From NCBI RefSeq assembly GCF_024347135.1, contig NZ_AP024907.1, positions 425,001-489,000 on the forward strand: a DNA stretch of 64,000 nt. Direction: 5' to 3'. This document shows, piece after piece, positions 27,859-37,652 of the stretch (position 1 is its first letter; every line of letters begins with the position of its first letter). A program made the translations under genes and the position numbers. The notes beneath the pieces are model-generated. The model saw only the letters and a program-made list of their open reading frames with translations, was not told where the DNA came from and made no database searches. Origin of the DNA: Vibrio spartinae (GTDB taxonomy: Bacteria; Pseudomonadota; Gammaproteobacteria; Enterobacterales; Vibrionaceae).

Positions 27859-29471
27859 CAGAGACGGTGATTGTTCAACGGGCTCCCCGCATCGGGATTT
27901 GGATCGCCGCTGGGGTAGTGGCCTTTATTCTGAGTGCCTTCGGGGCATTACTGGTGCATGCCTCCGGGCTTGAACTGACCGCGGTACTGAGTGACCCTTA
28001 TTATCTCCATGTCACGCGGTTTAGTTTTTATCAGGCATTGCTATCCACATTGCTGAGTGTGATTCCGGCGATTCCGGTTGCCTTGGCGTTGCATCGTCGT
28101 GCTTTTCCCGGCCGCAATTTTTTGATCAAATTATTTTCGACCACGCTGGTGATACCGGTGTTAGTCGGGGTCTTTGGGTTGCTGGCTATTTATGGGCGTA
28201 GCGGTTTTTTAGCCAGTGTACTGCATACATTGCATCTGGATTTCAGTTTTTCAGTCTACGGTCTGAATGGCATCTTGCTGGCGCATGTGTTTTTTAATCT
28301 GCCATATGCCAGCCGGCTGTTTTTACATTCGCTGGAAATGATTCCGCGAGAGCAGACTTTATTAGCCTGTCATCTGGGAATGACCCCATGGCAAATATTT
28401 CGTTATGTTCACTGGCCGCGAATTCGTCAGCAGATGCCTCATGTGGCCGGATTGGTCTTCATGCTGTGCTTTACCAGCTTTGCCACCGTGATGGCCTTGG
28501 GCGGCGGGCCGCAGTCTACAACGATCGAACTGGCTATCTATCAGGCGATTAAGTTTGATTTTGATCTGCGTGCCGGTGCCATACTGGCTTTATGGCAAAT
28601 GTTACTGTGTGGCTTGTTGGCTTTTATGCTGCAAAGCATCACGAAAACTATCAAGGTGGGGAGTCAGGGCGACTCTCCCCGGCAGCCTTTATTCCGCGAT
28701 AGTGGTCTGGCGCGTTACTGGGATTGTGGCTGGATTGTCGGTTGTGGTGTGTTGGTGCTGCCGCCGCTGGTGATGGTGCTCATTTCCGGAATCAATTCAC
28801 ATCTGTGGCCCGTGCTGAGTGGTACGGGTTTTTGGCAGGCATTCGCCAGCTCTTTACGCGTTGCCGGCGTTGCCGGCTCACTCGCGCTGGTCGCTGGCAT
28901 TGGCGTCTTGCTGACAAGCCGGCGTTGGCGACTGAATCGGCAACAGCGACGTGCCGATATGCTGGAAACAGTCGGCATGATGGTGTTAGTCACACCGGGT
29001 CTGGTGATCAGTACCGGACTCTTTCTGCTGTTACGTGCTTTTACCAATGCGTTTGATTTTGCCTATGGGGTCGTGGTAGCAGTCAATGCCATGATGGCTT
29101 TACCTTATGTGATTAAAACCTTACAACAACCGTTGTGGATGTTGGCGCAACAGTATCAGTCTCTGTGTGACAGTCTGGGAATGCGGGGATGGCGTCGTCT
29201 TTGGCTGGTGGAGTGGCGAGCCGTGAGAAAACCGATTATTCATGCGTGGGTGATCAGCTTTTTGGTGGCGATGGGGGATTTGAGTGCTATTGCATTATTC
29301 GGCAGTCAGGATTTCAGAACCTTGCCTCTTTATCTTTATCAGTTACTGGGAAGCTATCAGATGGAATCGGCCGCGGTAGTGGCAAGTTGTCTGTTGCTCA
29401 TCAGTCTCGGATGTTTTTTTATCGAGGAACGTCTGTTCCGGTACGGGGAGTCTAGCAATGCTGACACTTGA
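27828..29471 (+). CDS. thiP: Thiamine/TPP ABC transporter permease
   Basis: This 547-residue inner-membrane permease is two fused binding-protein-dependent permease domains with about twelve helices. The EAA-like loops that contact the ATPase are visible in both halves (EQTLLACHLGMTPWQIFRYVHWPRIR and QYQSLCDSLGMRGWRRLWLVEWRAVR). The first helix begins at about residue 22. Its ATG lies 31 bases inside thiB and its end overlaps thiQ by 14 bases, so the three genes are translationally linked under the TPP riboswitch. Confidence 0.95.
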   Translation: MANSADSGTVAETVIVQRAPRIGIWIAAGVVAFILSAFGALLVHASGLELTAVLSDPYYLHVTRFSFYQALLSTLLSVIPAIPVALALHRRAFPGRNFLIKLFSTTLVIPVLVGVFGLLAIYGRSGFLASVLHTLHLDFSFSVYGLNGILLAHVFFNLPYASRLFLHSLEMIPREQTLLACHLGMTPWQIFRYVHWPRIRQQMPHVAGLVFMLCFTSFATVMALGGGPQSTTIELAIYQAIKFDFDLRAGAILALWQMLLCGLLAFMLQSITKTIKVGSQGDSPRQPLFRDSGLARYWDCGWIVGCGVLVLPPLVMVLISGINSHLWPVLSGTGFWQAFASSLRVAGVAGSLALVAGIGVLLTSRRWRLNRQQRRADMLETVGMMVLVTPGLVISTGLFLLLRAFTNAFDFAYGVVVAVNAMMALPYVIKTLQQPLWMLAQQYQSLCDSLGMRGWRRLWLVEWRAVRKPIIHAWVISFLVAMGDLSAIALFGSQDFRTLPLYLYQLLGSYQMESAAVVASCLLLISLGCFFIEERLFRYGESSNADT

Positions 29472-30165
29472 TCAGGTGCGTTATGAATATCAGCAAGAGT
29501 GGTTTGATTTCTCGCTCTCAGTGCCTCAGGGCAGTATTTGGGCCTTGATGGGGCCGAGCGGTGCCGGGAAATCGACGTTGTTAAGTCTGGTCGCCGGGTT
29601 TATTGCCCCGAAGTCCGGTGATATTCGGGTCAATGATCAGTCTGTGCTGTCGTTGCCACCGTATGAGCGACCATTCTCGATGTTATTTCAGGAACATAAT
29701 CTTTTTTCGCACTTGTCTGTGCGTGACAATATCGGGCTGGGGTTGCATCCCGGCTTAAAACTGACGCGTCAAGACTGGGACAAAGTCGTTCATGCGGCGC
29801 ATCAGGTGGGCATCGAAACGTTGTTAGACCGACGACCGGAGCAGTTGTCCGGCGGGCAAAGGCAGCGCGTCGCATTGGCACGTTGTTTTGTGCAGGAACG
29901 TTCACACTGGTTGCTGGATGAGCCTTTCTCAGCGTTAGATCCGATTTTACGGGCAGATATGCTGGCTTTGGTCAGACGTTTGGCCAACGAGCGGCATATC
30001 TCGGTTTTAATGGTCACCCATCATGTCAGTGATGCTAAAAATATGGCCAGCCATTTTGCTTATATCGATGACAATCATGTGCAGGTGACAGGGGATATTG
30101 AGTCGTTGGGTGAATCACATTCAAGTGAGTCGCTGAATGCATTTATCCGCGCGGGAAATGGCTAG
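29458..30165 (+). CDS. thiQ: Thiamine/TPP ABC transporter ATP-binding protein
   Basis: This 235-residue ATPase powers thiamine import. It has Walker A GPSGAGKSTLLSLVAG, Q-loop MLFQEHNLFSHLSV, signature QLSGGQRQRVALARCF, Walker B WLLDEPFSALDP and switch His VTHH. The short helical subdomain and the total length match ThiQ rather than longer sugar or iron ATPases. It is the last gene of thiBPQ and converges on darP. Confidence 0.95.
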   Translation: MLTLDQVRYEYQQEWFDFSLSVPQGSIWALMGPSGAGKSTLLSLVAGFIAPKSGDIRVNDQSVLSLPPYERPFSMLFQEHNLFSHLSVRDNIGLGLHPGLKLTRQDWDKVVHAAHQVGIETLLDRRPEQLSGGQRQRVALARCFVQERSHWLLDEPFSALDPILRADMLALVRRLANERHISVLMVTHHVSDAKNMASHFAYIDDNHVQVTGDIESLGESHSSESLNAFIRAGNG

Positions 30166-30187
30166 GGGCTGTTGACCCTAATGATAA

Positions 30188-30213
30188 CGTCATGCCTTCA
30201 TCAGGACATGACG
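30188..30213. terminator. Possible terminator between convergent thiQ and darP
   Basis: Seven-base arms CGTCATG and CATGACG surround a 12-base loop in the 61-base gap between two convergent genes. No strong T-run is present, so this is weak. Confidence 0.35.
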
Positions 30214-30226
30214 CTTCGAATTGAAA

Positions 30227-30754
30227 TTATTGGTCGTCTTCTTCCAACGTTTTCAGCAGTTGAAAGATCTCTCTGGCAGATTTTGATGATTTGCCGCTCT
30301 GCTGTTCTTTTTTCGCCTGACGAACCAGATGACGCAATTGTTGACGGTCTACTTCAGGATATTTTTCAATGACGGCATTGATGGCCGTGTCCCCTTCCTC
30401 AATCAATTGATCCCGCTGTTGTTCCAGACGGTGGAACGCGGCGGTTGCCTGCGCATGTTTGTTGCGGTATTTATCCAATGCAGCCTGAATCGGTTCCACA
30501 TCGATATGACGCATCAAACGACCAATATACTGAAGTTGTCGTCTTCTCGCTTCATTCTTAAAGCGTTGCGCATCTTTGATTGCCTCGGCAAGCTCCGTTG
30601 GTAACGGGAACTTTTCCAAAGAGGCCGGCTTGAGTTCAACCAGCGCTTCCCCGAGTTGTTGCAACTCAATCATGTCATTCTTCATTTCGGTTTTACTCAC
30701 CCAAATGATCTCTTCTTCTTCTTCCCAGGGAGCTTTTTGATTTTTGCGCGCCAT
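30227..30754 (-). CDS. darP: Dual-action ribosomal maturation protein DarP (YjgA)
   Basis: This 175-residue, highly charged, all-helical protein of the YjgA/DUF615 family assists maturation of the 50S ribosomal subunit. It has the family opening ([25 protein letters not shown]), the central [32 protein letters not shown] segment and the C-terminal [29 protein letters not shown]. It is divergent from pmbA, the same arrangement as yjgA-pmbA in E. coli. Confidence 0.95.
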   Translation of the reverse strand: MARKNQKAPWEEEEEIIWVSKTEMKNDMIELQQLGEALVELKPASLEKFPLPTELAEAIKDAQRFKNEARRRQLQYIGRLMRHIDVEPIQAALDKYRNKHAQATAAFHRLEQQRDQLIEEGDTAINAVIEKYPEVDRQQLRHLVRQAKKEQQSGKSSKSAREIFQLLKTLEEDDQ

Positions 30755-30863
30755 AGTCTCTAACTTATCTGCTTATCAATGTCCGTTATTTTAGCAAGAA
30801 TCGTGGGGAGAACGAGCATTTCTTGTTATGCTATCGAAATAGTTTCAAGAAGAGACATCAGTT

Positions 30864-32210
30864 ATGAATGTAAAACAGCAAGTTGCACAACAGCGTAGTG
30901 AACTTGAAGCTGCGGTCGCGAAAGCTTTAGAGCTTGCATCGTCACAAGCGGACGCCGCAGAAGTGGCGATTACCAAGAGTACGGGGCTCAGTGTTTCAAC
31001 CCGTTTTTGTGAAGTCGAGAATGTCGAGTTCAACAGTGATGGTGCCTTGGGGATTACAGTGTATCGGGGACAACGCAAAGGCAGTGCTTCGACATCAGAT
31101 CTGAGTGAATCAGCGATTCAGCAGACTGTACTGGCTGCATTGGATATTGCTCATTATACCTCTGAAGACCCGTTTGCCGGCCCGGCGCCCAAAGAATTGA
31201 TGGTGACAGATATTCCGGATCTGGACTTGTTTCACCCTGATGAACCGAATCCGGATGAGGCTGCCAGCATTGCGATTGCCGCAGAAAGGGCGGCACTGGA
31301 CTACAGCACCAAGATAAAACAGAGTGATGGCGCGAGTTATGACAGTCACTACGGTGTGAGAGTTTACGGAAACAGTCATGGTCTGCTCGCCAGCTATGCC
31401 TCCAGCCGTCACAGTATCAGTTGTTGTGTGATTGGGCAGGGTGAACAGGAGCGGATGGAGCGAGATTATAGCTATACCATTGCACGGCATAAAGATGATC
31501 TGTGGACTCCTCAGCAAGTCGGTCAGCTTGCGGCCGAACGAACTGTGAGTCGGTTGGATCCGCAAAAACTGAAAACCGGTCATTATCCGGTGATGTTTGC
31601 ACCAGAAGTTGCCACAGGTTTGATTGGTCATTTCGTGATGGCGATCTCCGGCGGCAATTTGTATCGTAAATCGTCATTCTTGTTGGATCATTTAGGCGAG
31701 AAAATTTTCCCGGACTGGTTCTCAATTGCAGAGCGGCCTCATATTCTGCGTGGGTTGGCTTCCAGCCCGTTTGACAGTGAAGGGCTGGCAACACGGGATC
31801 AGGACATCGTGACTGATGGCGTATTAGGAACTTACTTGCTCTCCAGCTATGCGGCAAGAAAGCTCAATATGACCCCGACCGGTCATGCCGGCGGTATTCA
31901 CAACTGGTTTGTGAAATCTTCCGGTGAACAGAACTTCAAGCAGATGCTGCAAGCAATGGGCACCGGCTTTTTAGTCACAGAAGTGATGGGGCAGGGCGTC
32001 AATATCGTTACCGGCGATTACTCCCGTGGCGCTGCCGGATTCTGGGTTGAAAATGGCGAAATTCAGTTCCCAGTCTCTGAAATTACCATTGCTGGTGGGT
32101 TGAAGGATATGTTCAGCCAGATTGTCGCTGTCGGGAATGATGTGGATGTCCGTTCTCAGGTTCAGATCGGTTCTATTCTGATTGAATCGATGAAAGTCGC
32201 CGGAGAATAG
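30864..32210 (+). CDS. pmbA: Metalloprotease subunit PmbA (TldE)
   Basis: PmbA (TldE) forms a heterodimer with TldD that degrades or matures small peptides such as microcin B17 and CcdA; the metal site is on TldD. The 448-residue protein shows the family blocks [72 protein letters not shown] and [24 protein letters not shown]. It ends with a conserved [15 protein letters not shown] good ribosome site (AAGAGAC) precedes the ATG. No tldD lies in the window. Confidence 0.96.
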   Translation: MNVKQQVAQQRSELEAAVAKALELASSQADAAEVAITKSTGLSVSTRFCEVENVEFNSDGALGITVYRGQRKGSASTSDLSESAIQQTVLAALDIAHYTSEDPFAGPAPKELMVTDIPDLDLFHPDEPNPDEAASIAIAAERAALDYSTKIKQSDGASYDSHYGVRVYGNSHGLLASYASSRHSISCCVIGQGEQERMERDYSYTIARHKDDLWTPQQVGQLAAERTVSRLDPQKLKTGHYPVMFAPEVATGLIGHFVMAISGGNLYRKSSFLLDHLGEKIFPDWFSIAERPHILRGLASSPFDSEGLATRDQDIVTDGVLGTYLLSSYAARKLNMTPTGHAGGIHNWFVKSSGEQNFKQMLQAMGTGFLVTEVMGQGVNIVTGDYSRGAAGFWVENGEIQFPVSEITIAGGLKDMFSQIVAVGNDVDVRSQVQIGSILIESMKVAGE

Positions 32211-32244
32211 CCATTGCTCTTGGCCAAACCTCACGTTGACAGAG

Positions 32245-32271
32245 AAGCGAGCTGAATAGCTCGCTTTTTAA
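32245..32271 (+). terminator. Rho-independent terminator of pmbA
   Basis: Nine-base arms AAGCGAGCT / AGCTCGCTT with a four-base loop are followed by TTTTAATT, 35 bases after the pmbA stop. Confidence 0.85.
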
Positions 32272-32463
32272 TTACTGCCATAACTATCAATGCCTGATAG
32301 TTATTTTGAGTAAAATATCACGAGTCATAACAATGGGACGTAACGTTTTGAATTGTTGTGTTAATTTATAGCAAATTTTTTCCGGTTCTCCTTTATGGTT
32401 TTCAGCGCAGTCCCGTGTATGCCGCTGAACGAATCATCGACGTTGTCGATAAGGAATAAAGTG

Positions 32464-33336
32464 ATGCTATCCCCTCAAGAACGCGCAGCAATCAAACAAG
32501 ATATTCAATCCAACCAGCATGAAATCTACGTCATCTCTTTTGAAGAGATGGATAATATTGTGAAATCTTCACCTCATGCTTATTCGAAGACCGTGAAAGA
32601 TACCTGGAAGAAACTCAGAGTCAGAGCTGGAGACGGGGTAAACTGGTATGCTACGGCTGATGATAGCCTAACCCTTGTCAAACTGATTAGTGATTTGGGC
32701 GGTATTGGTACCAAAGCTTATATAAAGACCTATGGTGGTAAACCACATATTATTTTAAAGGGTAATCCTCGTCTGAGAACTGTGCTGACTGGGACAAAAT
32801 ATGGGGTGAACAATGCCAAGGTCGTAACAATGGGTTTAGGAAAGGCGGCAGCAATCAGCGGTGCGAAAGCTGGTGGTGTACTTTCTGTTATTTTAATGAG
32901 TGCCTATCGAATTGCCGATTATGTTTTAACCGATGAAATCACTTTATCTCGATTAATTGGCTCTTTGGCAACCGATGTGGTGAAGATTGGGATTGTTACT
33001 GGGGCTTCTATTGCTTTTGCTTGTGCTGCCGGGGGACTTACTTTTGCGATAGGACCTCTTGCCGTTGTTGTTGCTGTCGGTATCTTTGGTAACCTAGCTC
33101 TAGGTTATTTGGATGATTACTATGGTATTACAGATAAAGTGGTTGCTGCTTTAGATGAGATAAGTAATGGGATTAATTCATATACCTATAGAGCGAAACA
33201 TCAATTTGAAGATAAAATGGTTCAAACAATGGGAACGGTGATTGATTATATATTAGATTCGGCTGAACAAATGGCCATCGATTTTGCTAAACATTCAATT
33301 GTTCGGTTTTTATCTCCACGGCCGAGAGCTTATTGA
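32464..33336 (+). CDS. Putative pore-forming (colicin-like) type VI effector
   Basis: This 290-residue protein starts at ATG 32464 (MLSPQERAAIKQD) after AAGGAAT; the frame extends further upstream without family support. No signal peptide is present. The N-terminal 85 residues are soluble and charged. A basic KTYGGKPHIILKG / NPRLRTVLTGTKYGVNN segment (about 88-117) leads to a glycine-rich stretch (GLGKAAAISGAKAGG). A long hydrophobic hairpin follows at about 166-214, with Gly/Ala spacing like a glycine zipper. It reads like a membrane-inserting toxin domain. The overlapping membrane-protein gene and the hcp gene suggest a type VI secreted effector. The toxin call is inference; I know no exact family name. 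Confidence 0.6.
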   Translation: MLSPQERAAIKQDIQSNQHEIYVISFEEMDNIVKSSPHAYSKTVKDTWKKLRVRAGDGVNWYATADDSLTLVKLISDLGGIGTKAYIKTYGGKPHIILKGNPRLRTVLTGTKYGVNNAKVVTMGLGKAAAISGAKAGGVLSVILMSAYRIADYVLTDEITLSRLIGSLATDVVKIGIVTGASIAFACAAGGLTFAIGPLAVVVAVGIFGNLALGYLDDYYGITDKVVAALDEISNGINSYTYRAKHQFEDKMVQTMGTVIDYILDSAEQMAIDFAKHSIVRFLSPRPRAY

Positions 33337-33338
33337 TA

Positions 33339-33812
33339 ATGAAAGGGAAAACCAATATTCTTAATTTAATTTTTGTTTCATTGCTCTCTACTGCTTTAGC
33401 TATATTTGGTTTTGTTTATTTTTATTCAGCCTCAAATGATTTGTTTCACAGTATCAATAACTTGTCTCCGGTTATTCAGTATCAGCGTGGTGCTATGTAT
33501 GGTTTGGGTGGTGGTATTTCATTTTCTTGCCTGGTGATTACTTTTTCTATTCTTATTTTTTATAAAAAAATTCCATTTAAAATAGAAAAGAAACTCATGA
33601 AAATATTTTTTACTGGGCTCGTGTTAATGTTAGTTGTTCCTGTTTTAACCGGGATTATAATACCTCATATTATTGAAGGGAAGGGCTATCAACGCTGTGA
33701 AAAAGCAGAACGCCGAGCATCGTGGCCAATATTTCGTATTCATATCTATACCGATAATCGACAAGTCTGTGAACAATTAATCGAAGAAAAGCAACAATCC
33801 GGCAGATATTAA
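33339..33812 (+). CDS. Putative membrane immunity protein for the preceding effector
   Basis: This 157-residue protein starts at ATG 33339, two bases after the effector stop, so the pair is translationally coupled. Three membrane helices are visible: LIFVSLLSTALAIFGFVYFY, GGISFSCLVITFSILIFY and IFFTGLVLMLVVPVLTGIII. A C-terminal periplasmic or cytoplasmic tail carries GYQRCEKAERRASWP and YTDNRQVCEQLIEEK with two cysteines. This Cys layout recalls DUF1240-type membrane proteins (weak, from memory). An inner-membrane partner next to a pore-forming toxin is the usual design of immunity proteins. The sequence is more AT-rich than the core genes around it. Confidence 0.55.
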   Translation: MKGKTNILNLIFVSLLSTALAIFGFVYFYSASNDLFHSINNLSPVIQYQRGAMYGLGGGISFSCLVITFSILIFYKKIPFKIEKKLMKIFFTGLVLMLVVPVLTGIIIPHIIEGKGYQRCEKAERRASWPIFRIHIYTDNRQVCEQLIEEKQQSGRY

Positions 33813-33818
33813 CGAAAG

Positions 33819-33851
33819 GACTGAATCAATGCTGTATTCAGTCTGTTTTTT
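33819..33851 (+). terminator. Terminator after the effector/immunity pair
   Basis: GACTGAAT / ATTCAGTC hairpin (8 bp, 9-base loop) followed by TGTTTTTT. It separates the effector pair from hcp, which must therefore have its own promoter or depend on readthrough. Confidence 0.75.
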
Positions 33852-33935
33852 AACAGCGATTATGTTCTCTATAACAATAGATCGATTTGATGAAAAAGAG
33901 ACATAATCATTTTCATGATAAAAAGGTTGGTTTTT

Positions 33936-34430
33936 ATGGCGCACATCGCATACATGACAATTAATGGGGAAAAACAGGGCTTAATTTCCAGCGGATGCAA
34001 CACCAAAGATTCAATGGGAAATAAGTATCAGGAATCTCATGCCGATGAAATCACAATTCTTTCTTGTGATCATCATATGGCGAAAGCTCCGCATCAACAT
34101 GGTAAAAGTCATGCCCCCATCCGTATGATTAAAAATATTGATAAATCGAGCCCGCTGCTATCTACAGCATTTGCCCGGCAGGAGCACCTCGATTGTGTGA
34201 TTCATTTTTATCGTACCAATGAGCAGGGCTATAACGAAAAGTTTTATTCGATTGAACTCAAAAAAGCGATTATCAGTGGGATGAGTTTTGCGCTGCCACA
34301 TACTGTCCATGCGCACCAGGAAGAGATGCATGAGGTGATTGAATTCAGTTATCAGGAAATTACCTGGCAACATAGTATTAGCGGGACGATGGGGTTTGAT
34401 AATTGGGATCAGGGCGGTTGGAGTGCGTAA
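33936..34430 (+). CDS. hcp: Orphan Hcp, type VI secretion tube protein
   Basis: Hcp hexamers stack to form the tube that the type VI machine fires, and they can carry small effectors in the lumen. This 164-residue protein begins MAHIAYMTINGEKQGLISSG (ATG 33936; an earlier ATG at 33915 lacks family support). It continues with NTKDSMGNKYQESHADEI, PIRMIKNIDKSSPLLSTAFA, HFYRT, FYSIELKKAIISGMSF and the closing FSYQEITWQHSISGTMGFDNW. No other structural T6SS gene lies in the window, so it is an auxiliary or orphan copy. It may deliver the adjacent effector; that link is inferred from position. Confidence 0.88.
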   Translation: MAHIAYMTINGEKQGLISSGCNTKDSMGNKYQESHADEITILSCDHHMAKAPHQHGKSHAPIRMIKNIDKSSPLLSTAFARQEHLDCVIHFYRTNEQGYNEKFYSIELKKAIISGMSFALPHTVHAHQEEMHEVIEFSYQEITWQHSISGTMGFDNWDQGGWSA

Positions 34431-34446
34431 TTTCACATCTTAGATT

Positions 34447-34468
34447 GAAGTGGCTGTAAGGCCACTTC
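34447..34468. terminator. Possible bidirectional terminator between hcp and mgtE
   Basis: GAAGTGGC / GCCACTTC arms with a six-base loop lie between the convergent hcp and mgtE genes. The hairpin is good but no strong T-run follows on either strand. Confidence 0.45.
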
Positions 34469-34528
34469 GTTCGCTAAAAGAGCACAATACCGTAAAGCTC
34501 ATATTATAAAGCTTATATGATTAAGACA

Positions 34529-35887
34529 TCATGCAATAAAAATGGTTGCCAGTCCGAGAAACACAAACAGACCAATCACGTCGGTCACGGTGGTGAGCGC
34601 CATACCACCAGCGAGTGCCGGGTCAATTTTCATCTTTTTGAGTAAGATCGGAATCGTTACTCCAGCGATACCCGCGAGCGTCAGATTGGCCAACATCGCT
34701 GCTGAAATAATGCCACCGAGTAACCAGTTGCCTTTCCACAGCACGACGATACCACCAATCAGCAAGGCCCACAGACAGCCGTTGAGCAGACCGACAGCCG
34801 CCTCTTTGAGCAGCAATTCTCGTTTGTTACTGTCACCGATGTGTCCCAAAGCCAGCCCACGAATGACCAGTGCAATGGTTTGGTTGCCGGCAACTCCGCC
34901 CATTGAGGGAACAATCGTCATCAGCACTGCGATCGAAGCCATTTGTTCGAGTGTAGTTTCAAACATATTGGATACCGAAGCCGCAGCCAGTGCTGCGAGG
35001 ACATTGGCACCCAGCCAGATACTCCGTTTGCGGGCCGATTTCATGACCGGTGCGAACGTATCTTCTTCATCGTCCATCCCCGCTAAACTCATCATCGAGT
35101 GCTCGACATCTTCACGGATGACATCGACCACGTCATCAATGGTGATCCGTCCTAACAGATGTTGTTCAGCATTGACGACCGGTGCGGAGACCCAGTTGCG
35201 GCGTTCAAACAAACTGGCAACGTCAGAATCTTTGGCATCAACCTGAATCGCTTCATCAGCATCTTCCATAATATCGCAGATACGGATATCCGGTTGACTG
35301 GTTAATAAGCTGGAGAGCGAGAGATGACCGATGAGTTTACTCTCTTCATCAATCACATACAGGGCATCGGTTGCCTGTGGCAGCTCACCTTTCATCCGTA
35401 AATAACGGAGCACAACATCAACATCAACATCGCCACGGATCGTGACGAAGTCGGTGTTCATCAGTCCACCGGCTGTATCCTCCGGATATGAGAGCGCCAT
35501 TTCGACCCGCAGGCGGTCGACATTATCCATCTGGGATAAAATTTCTCGGGAGAGACCATCAGGCAGACTTCGCAACACGTAAGCAAGGTCATCGGTATCC
35601 ATGCCTTCAGTTGCTTCTGCCAGCCGTTTCGGTGCCATTTTGGACACCAGTGCGTCTTTGACGTCTTCACTGAGTTCATCGAGGATTTCACCGTAGTCTT
35701 CTGGATCGGTCAGTTGCCAGAGGACATTACGACTTTTACGTGGTGAGGCTTCCAGAAGGTGAGCGATATCTTCTGGTTCCATGTCCTGAAGTTGGCGACG
35801 GACATGGACAAAACGACCATTTTCTAAGGCTTCTGTGACTTCCCGGAGGGTAAGGTGAGCCTGATCAAACTCAATATGCTCTGCCAT
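34529..35887 (-). CDS. mgtE: Magnesium transporter MgtE
   Basis: This 452-residue Mg2+ channel has three parts. The cytoplasmic MgtE N-domain (about 1-130) has repeated helical hairpins such as LLEASPRKSRNVLWQL. Two CBS domains follow (about 135-255; MNTDFVTIRGDVDVD, DIMEDADEAIQVDAKD, GRITIDDVVDVI). Five membrane helices run from about 285 (WLGANVLAALAAASVS). The pore signature PSMGGVAGNQTIALVIRGLALGHI is present, with the selectivity Asp in LTTVTDVIGLFVFLGLATIF. In the ligand-free state the N and CBS domains open the channel when Mg2+ is low. It ends the long minus-strand block, 112 bases after ptsO. Confidence 0.96.
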   Translation of the reverse strand: MAEHIEFDQAHLTLREVTEALENGRFVHVRRQLQDMEPEDIAHLLEASPRKSRNVLWQLTDPEDYGEILDELSEDVKDALVSKMAPKRLAEATEGMDTDDLAYVLRSLPDGLSREILSQMDNVDRLRVEMALSYPEDTAGGLMNTDFVTIRGDVDVDVVLRYLRMKGELPQATDALYVIDEESKLIGHLSLSSLLTSQPDIRICDIMEDADEAIQVDAKDSDVASLFERRNWVSAPVVNAEQHLLGRITIDDVVDVIREDVEHSMMSLAGMDDEEDTFAPVMKSARKRSIWLGANVLAALAAASVSNMFETTLEQMASIAVLMTIVPSMGGVAGNQTIALVIRGLALGHIGDSNKRELLLKEAAVGLLNGCLWALLIGGIVVLWKGNWLLGGIISAAMLANLTLAGIAGVTIPILLKKMKIDPALAGGMALTTVTDVIGLFVFLGLATIFIA

Positions 35888-35999
35888 AACTTCCCCCTGT
35901 GTCGTATTTATTATGTAAGTGACATAGTAACTTAATTCTATGCCCGATTTAATAAGAAGTTATTGCAGGATGAAATTTATTTTGCGTTAAAATAGTCGG

Positions 36000-36278
36000 T
36001 TAGTCTTCTTCTTCGAATTTATCTTCGATCAAACAGCAAACCGCGTCTAATGCCGGCTCCGCTTCACTGCCTTCTGCTGAGAGGGTGACATATTGCCCTT
36101 GAGCGGACTCAAGCATCAGTAGTCCCATCACCCCATCAGCGGTGGCTTCTTTTCCTTCCTGACTGCGAATCGTCAGGATGACATCAAATGATTGCGCCAG
36201 CTCTACAAGTTTAACGGCCGCTCTGGCATGAAGTCCTAGCTTGTTCTGAATTAACACCGTTTTACTGAGTTGTGGCAT
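36000..36278 (-). CDS. ptsO: Nitrogen phosphotransferase HPr-like protein NPr
   Basis: This 92-residue phosphocarrier of the nitrogen-related PTS passes phosphate from EI-Ntr to EIIA-Ntr. The phosphorylatable His is in [17 protein letters not shown]. The second conserved block is [22 protein letters not shown]. It lacks the regulatory Ser motif typical of Gram-positive HPr. It sits 37 bases after rapZ in the rpoN gene block, as in other gammaproteobacteria. Confidence 0.95.
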   Translation of the reverse strand: MPQLSKTVLIQNKLGLHARAAVKLVELAQSFDVILTIRSQEGKEATADGVMGLLMLESAQGQYVTLSAEGSEAEPALDAVCCLIEDKFEEED

Positions 36279-36315
36279 CGCATGATCCTCTGTTGGCTTG
36301 TCTCAAGTGTTGATT

Positions 36316-37182
36316 TCAAGAGTGATGTTGTTCAAGAGACGTATGGCGAATTTGTACCTGATGCCCAAGTTGGGAGAAGTATTCGCCGATTTGTTGAGTC
36401 AGATAGACAGAACGGTGTTTTCCACCGGTACAGCCAATGGCTATGGTCAGATAACTCCGATTATTCTTCTCTAAAGAAGGGAGCCAATAATCAATGAATG
36501 ACTGAATATGTTGGCGCATATCAATCACCTCAGAGTGTTGTTCCAAGAAAGATTTTACAGGCGCATCAAGTCCGGTAAATGCACGTAATTCAGGTTGCCA
36601 GTGGGGATTGGGCAGAAAACGAACGTCGAAAACAAAATCAGCGTCAGTGGGCAAGCCATATTTGAAGCCGAAAGATTCAAAGACGATAATCAGATGCTTA
36701 CGTTCTCTTCCCTCGACTCGCATACGAATCGTTTCACTCAGCTCATGAATCGATTTATTGGTACTGTCGAGCAGCATATCGGCCTGTTGTTTCAACGGTG
36801 CTAGGATGTGTTTTTCTTGAGCGATGGCTTGTGCCAGCGTTAAATTACTGTTGTGTAAGGAGAGGGGATGGATCCGGCGAGTTTCACTATAGCGTTTGAG
36901 TAGTGCATCTTCGGTGGCATCAAGGAACAGCACATTGACATTATAAGAGACGGACTGTTTCAGGGAGCTGAAGGTGTCACTGAGTAGTGACGGGTCATGG
37001 GGTAAGTTTCGGATATCAATACTGACCGCCACATTCTGCTTGCTCCCCTGCACCGATTGAAGGAAAGCATCCAATAAATCGACGGGGAGGTTATCGACAC
37101 AATAGTATCCAAGATCTTCCAGCACTCTTAAGGCAACACTCTTGCCGGCACCGGATTGACCACTAACAACAATTAAGCGCAT
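36316..37182 (-). CDS. rapZ: RNase adapter protein RapZ
   Basis: RapZ binds small RNAs (GlmZ in E. coli) and presents them to RNase E, controlling amino-sugar synthesis. The 288-residue protein has a Walker A ([29 protein letters not shown]), the [22 protein letters not shown] segment and the C-terminal domain with [26 protein letters not shown] and [15 protein letters not shown]. It lies 18 bases after ptsN. Confidence 0.96.
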   Translation of the reverse strand: MRLIVVSGQSGAGKSVALRVLEDLGYYCVDNLPVDLLDAFLQSVQGSKQNVAVSIDIRNLPHDPSLLSDTFSSLKQSVSYNVNVLFLDATEDALLKRYSETRRIHPLSLHNSNLTLAQAIAQEKHILAPLKQQADMLLDSTNKSIHELSETIRMRVEGRERKHLIIVFESFGFKYGLPTDADFVFDVRFLPNPHWQPELRAFTGLDAPVKSFLEQHSEVIDMRQHIQSFIDYWLPSLEKNNRSYLTIAIGCTGGKHRSVYLTQQIGEYFSQLGHQVQIRHTSLEQHHS

Positions 37183-37200
37183 CGTAACATACTCAGCAAA

Positions 37201-37650
37201 TCAGGACTGGTTGACCATGATATCATAAAGGTCTTGGTCGTTTTTAGCTTTACGAAGTTGCTTTAACACTTGTTTGTTATTCAGTCGTTCAGCCATTTGA
37301 GCGAGAGTTTTTAAATGGATTTGGCATTGCTCTTCCGGTACAAACAAAGCAAATAGAATATCAACAGGACGATTATCGATAGCATCAAAACCAATCGGTT
37401 CCTCACATTGAATGAGAACAGCCACCGCATTCTCACTGAATGTCATTCTTGCATGTGGAATGGCAATGCCGTTACCGATGCCGGTACTGCCAACTTTTTC
37501 TCGGGAGAGCATATTTTCAAACAGTTCAGTCGCACTCTTACCTGTATAATTGGCTGCGATTTCACTGATGATTTCTAATGCTCGCTTTTTGCTCGAACAT
37601 TGGACTGCACTTTTCGTGCAGTCCAGAGACAGAACTTCATTGAGTTGCAT
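37201..37650 (-). CDS. ptsN: PTS IIA-Ntr regulatory protein
   Basis: This 149-residue EIIA-Ntr is the end of the nitrogen PTS chain and regulates K+ and other functions by its phosphorylation state. The active His is in GNGIAIPHARMTFSENAVAVLIQCEEPIGFDAID. The following VDILFALFVPEEQCQIHLKTLAQMAERL is typical of the domain. It starts two bases after the hpf stop. Confidence 0.95.
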   Translation of the reverse strand: MQLNEVLSLDCTKSAVQCSSKKRALEIISEIAANYTGKSATELFENMLSREKVGSTGIGNGIAIPHARMTFSENAVAVLIQCEEPIGFDAIDNRPVDILFALFVPEEQCQIHLKTLAQMAERLNNKQVLKQLRKAKNDQDLYDIMVNQS

Positions 37651-37652
37651 GA

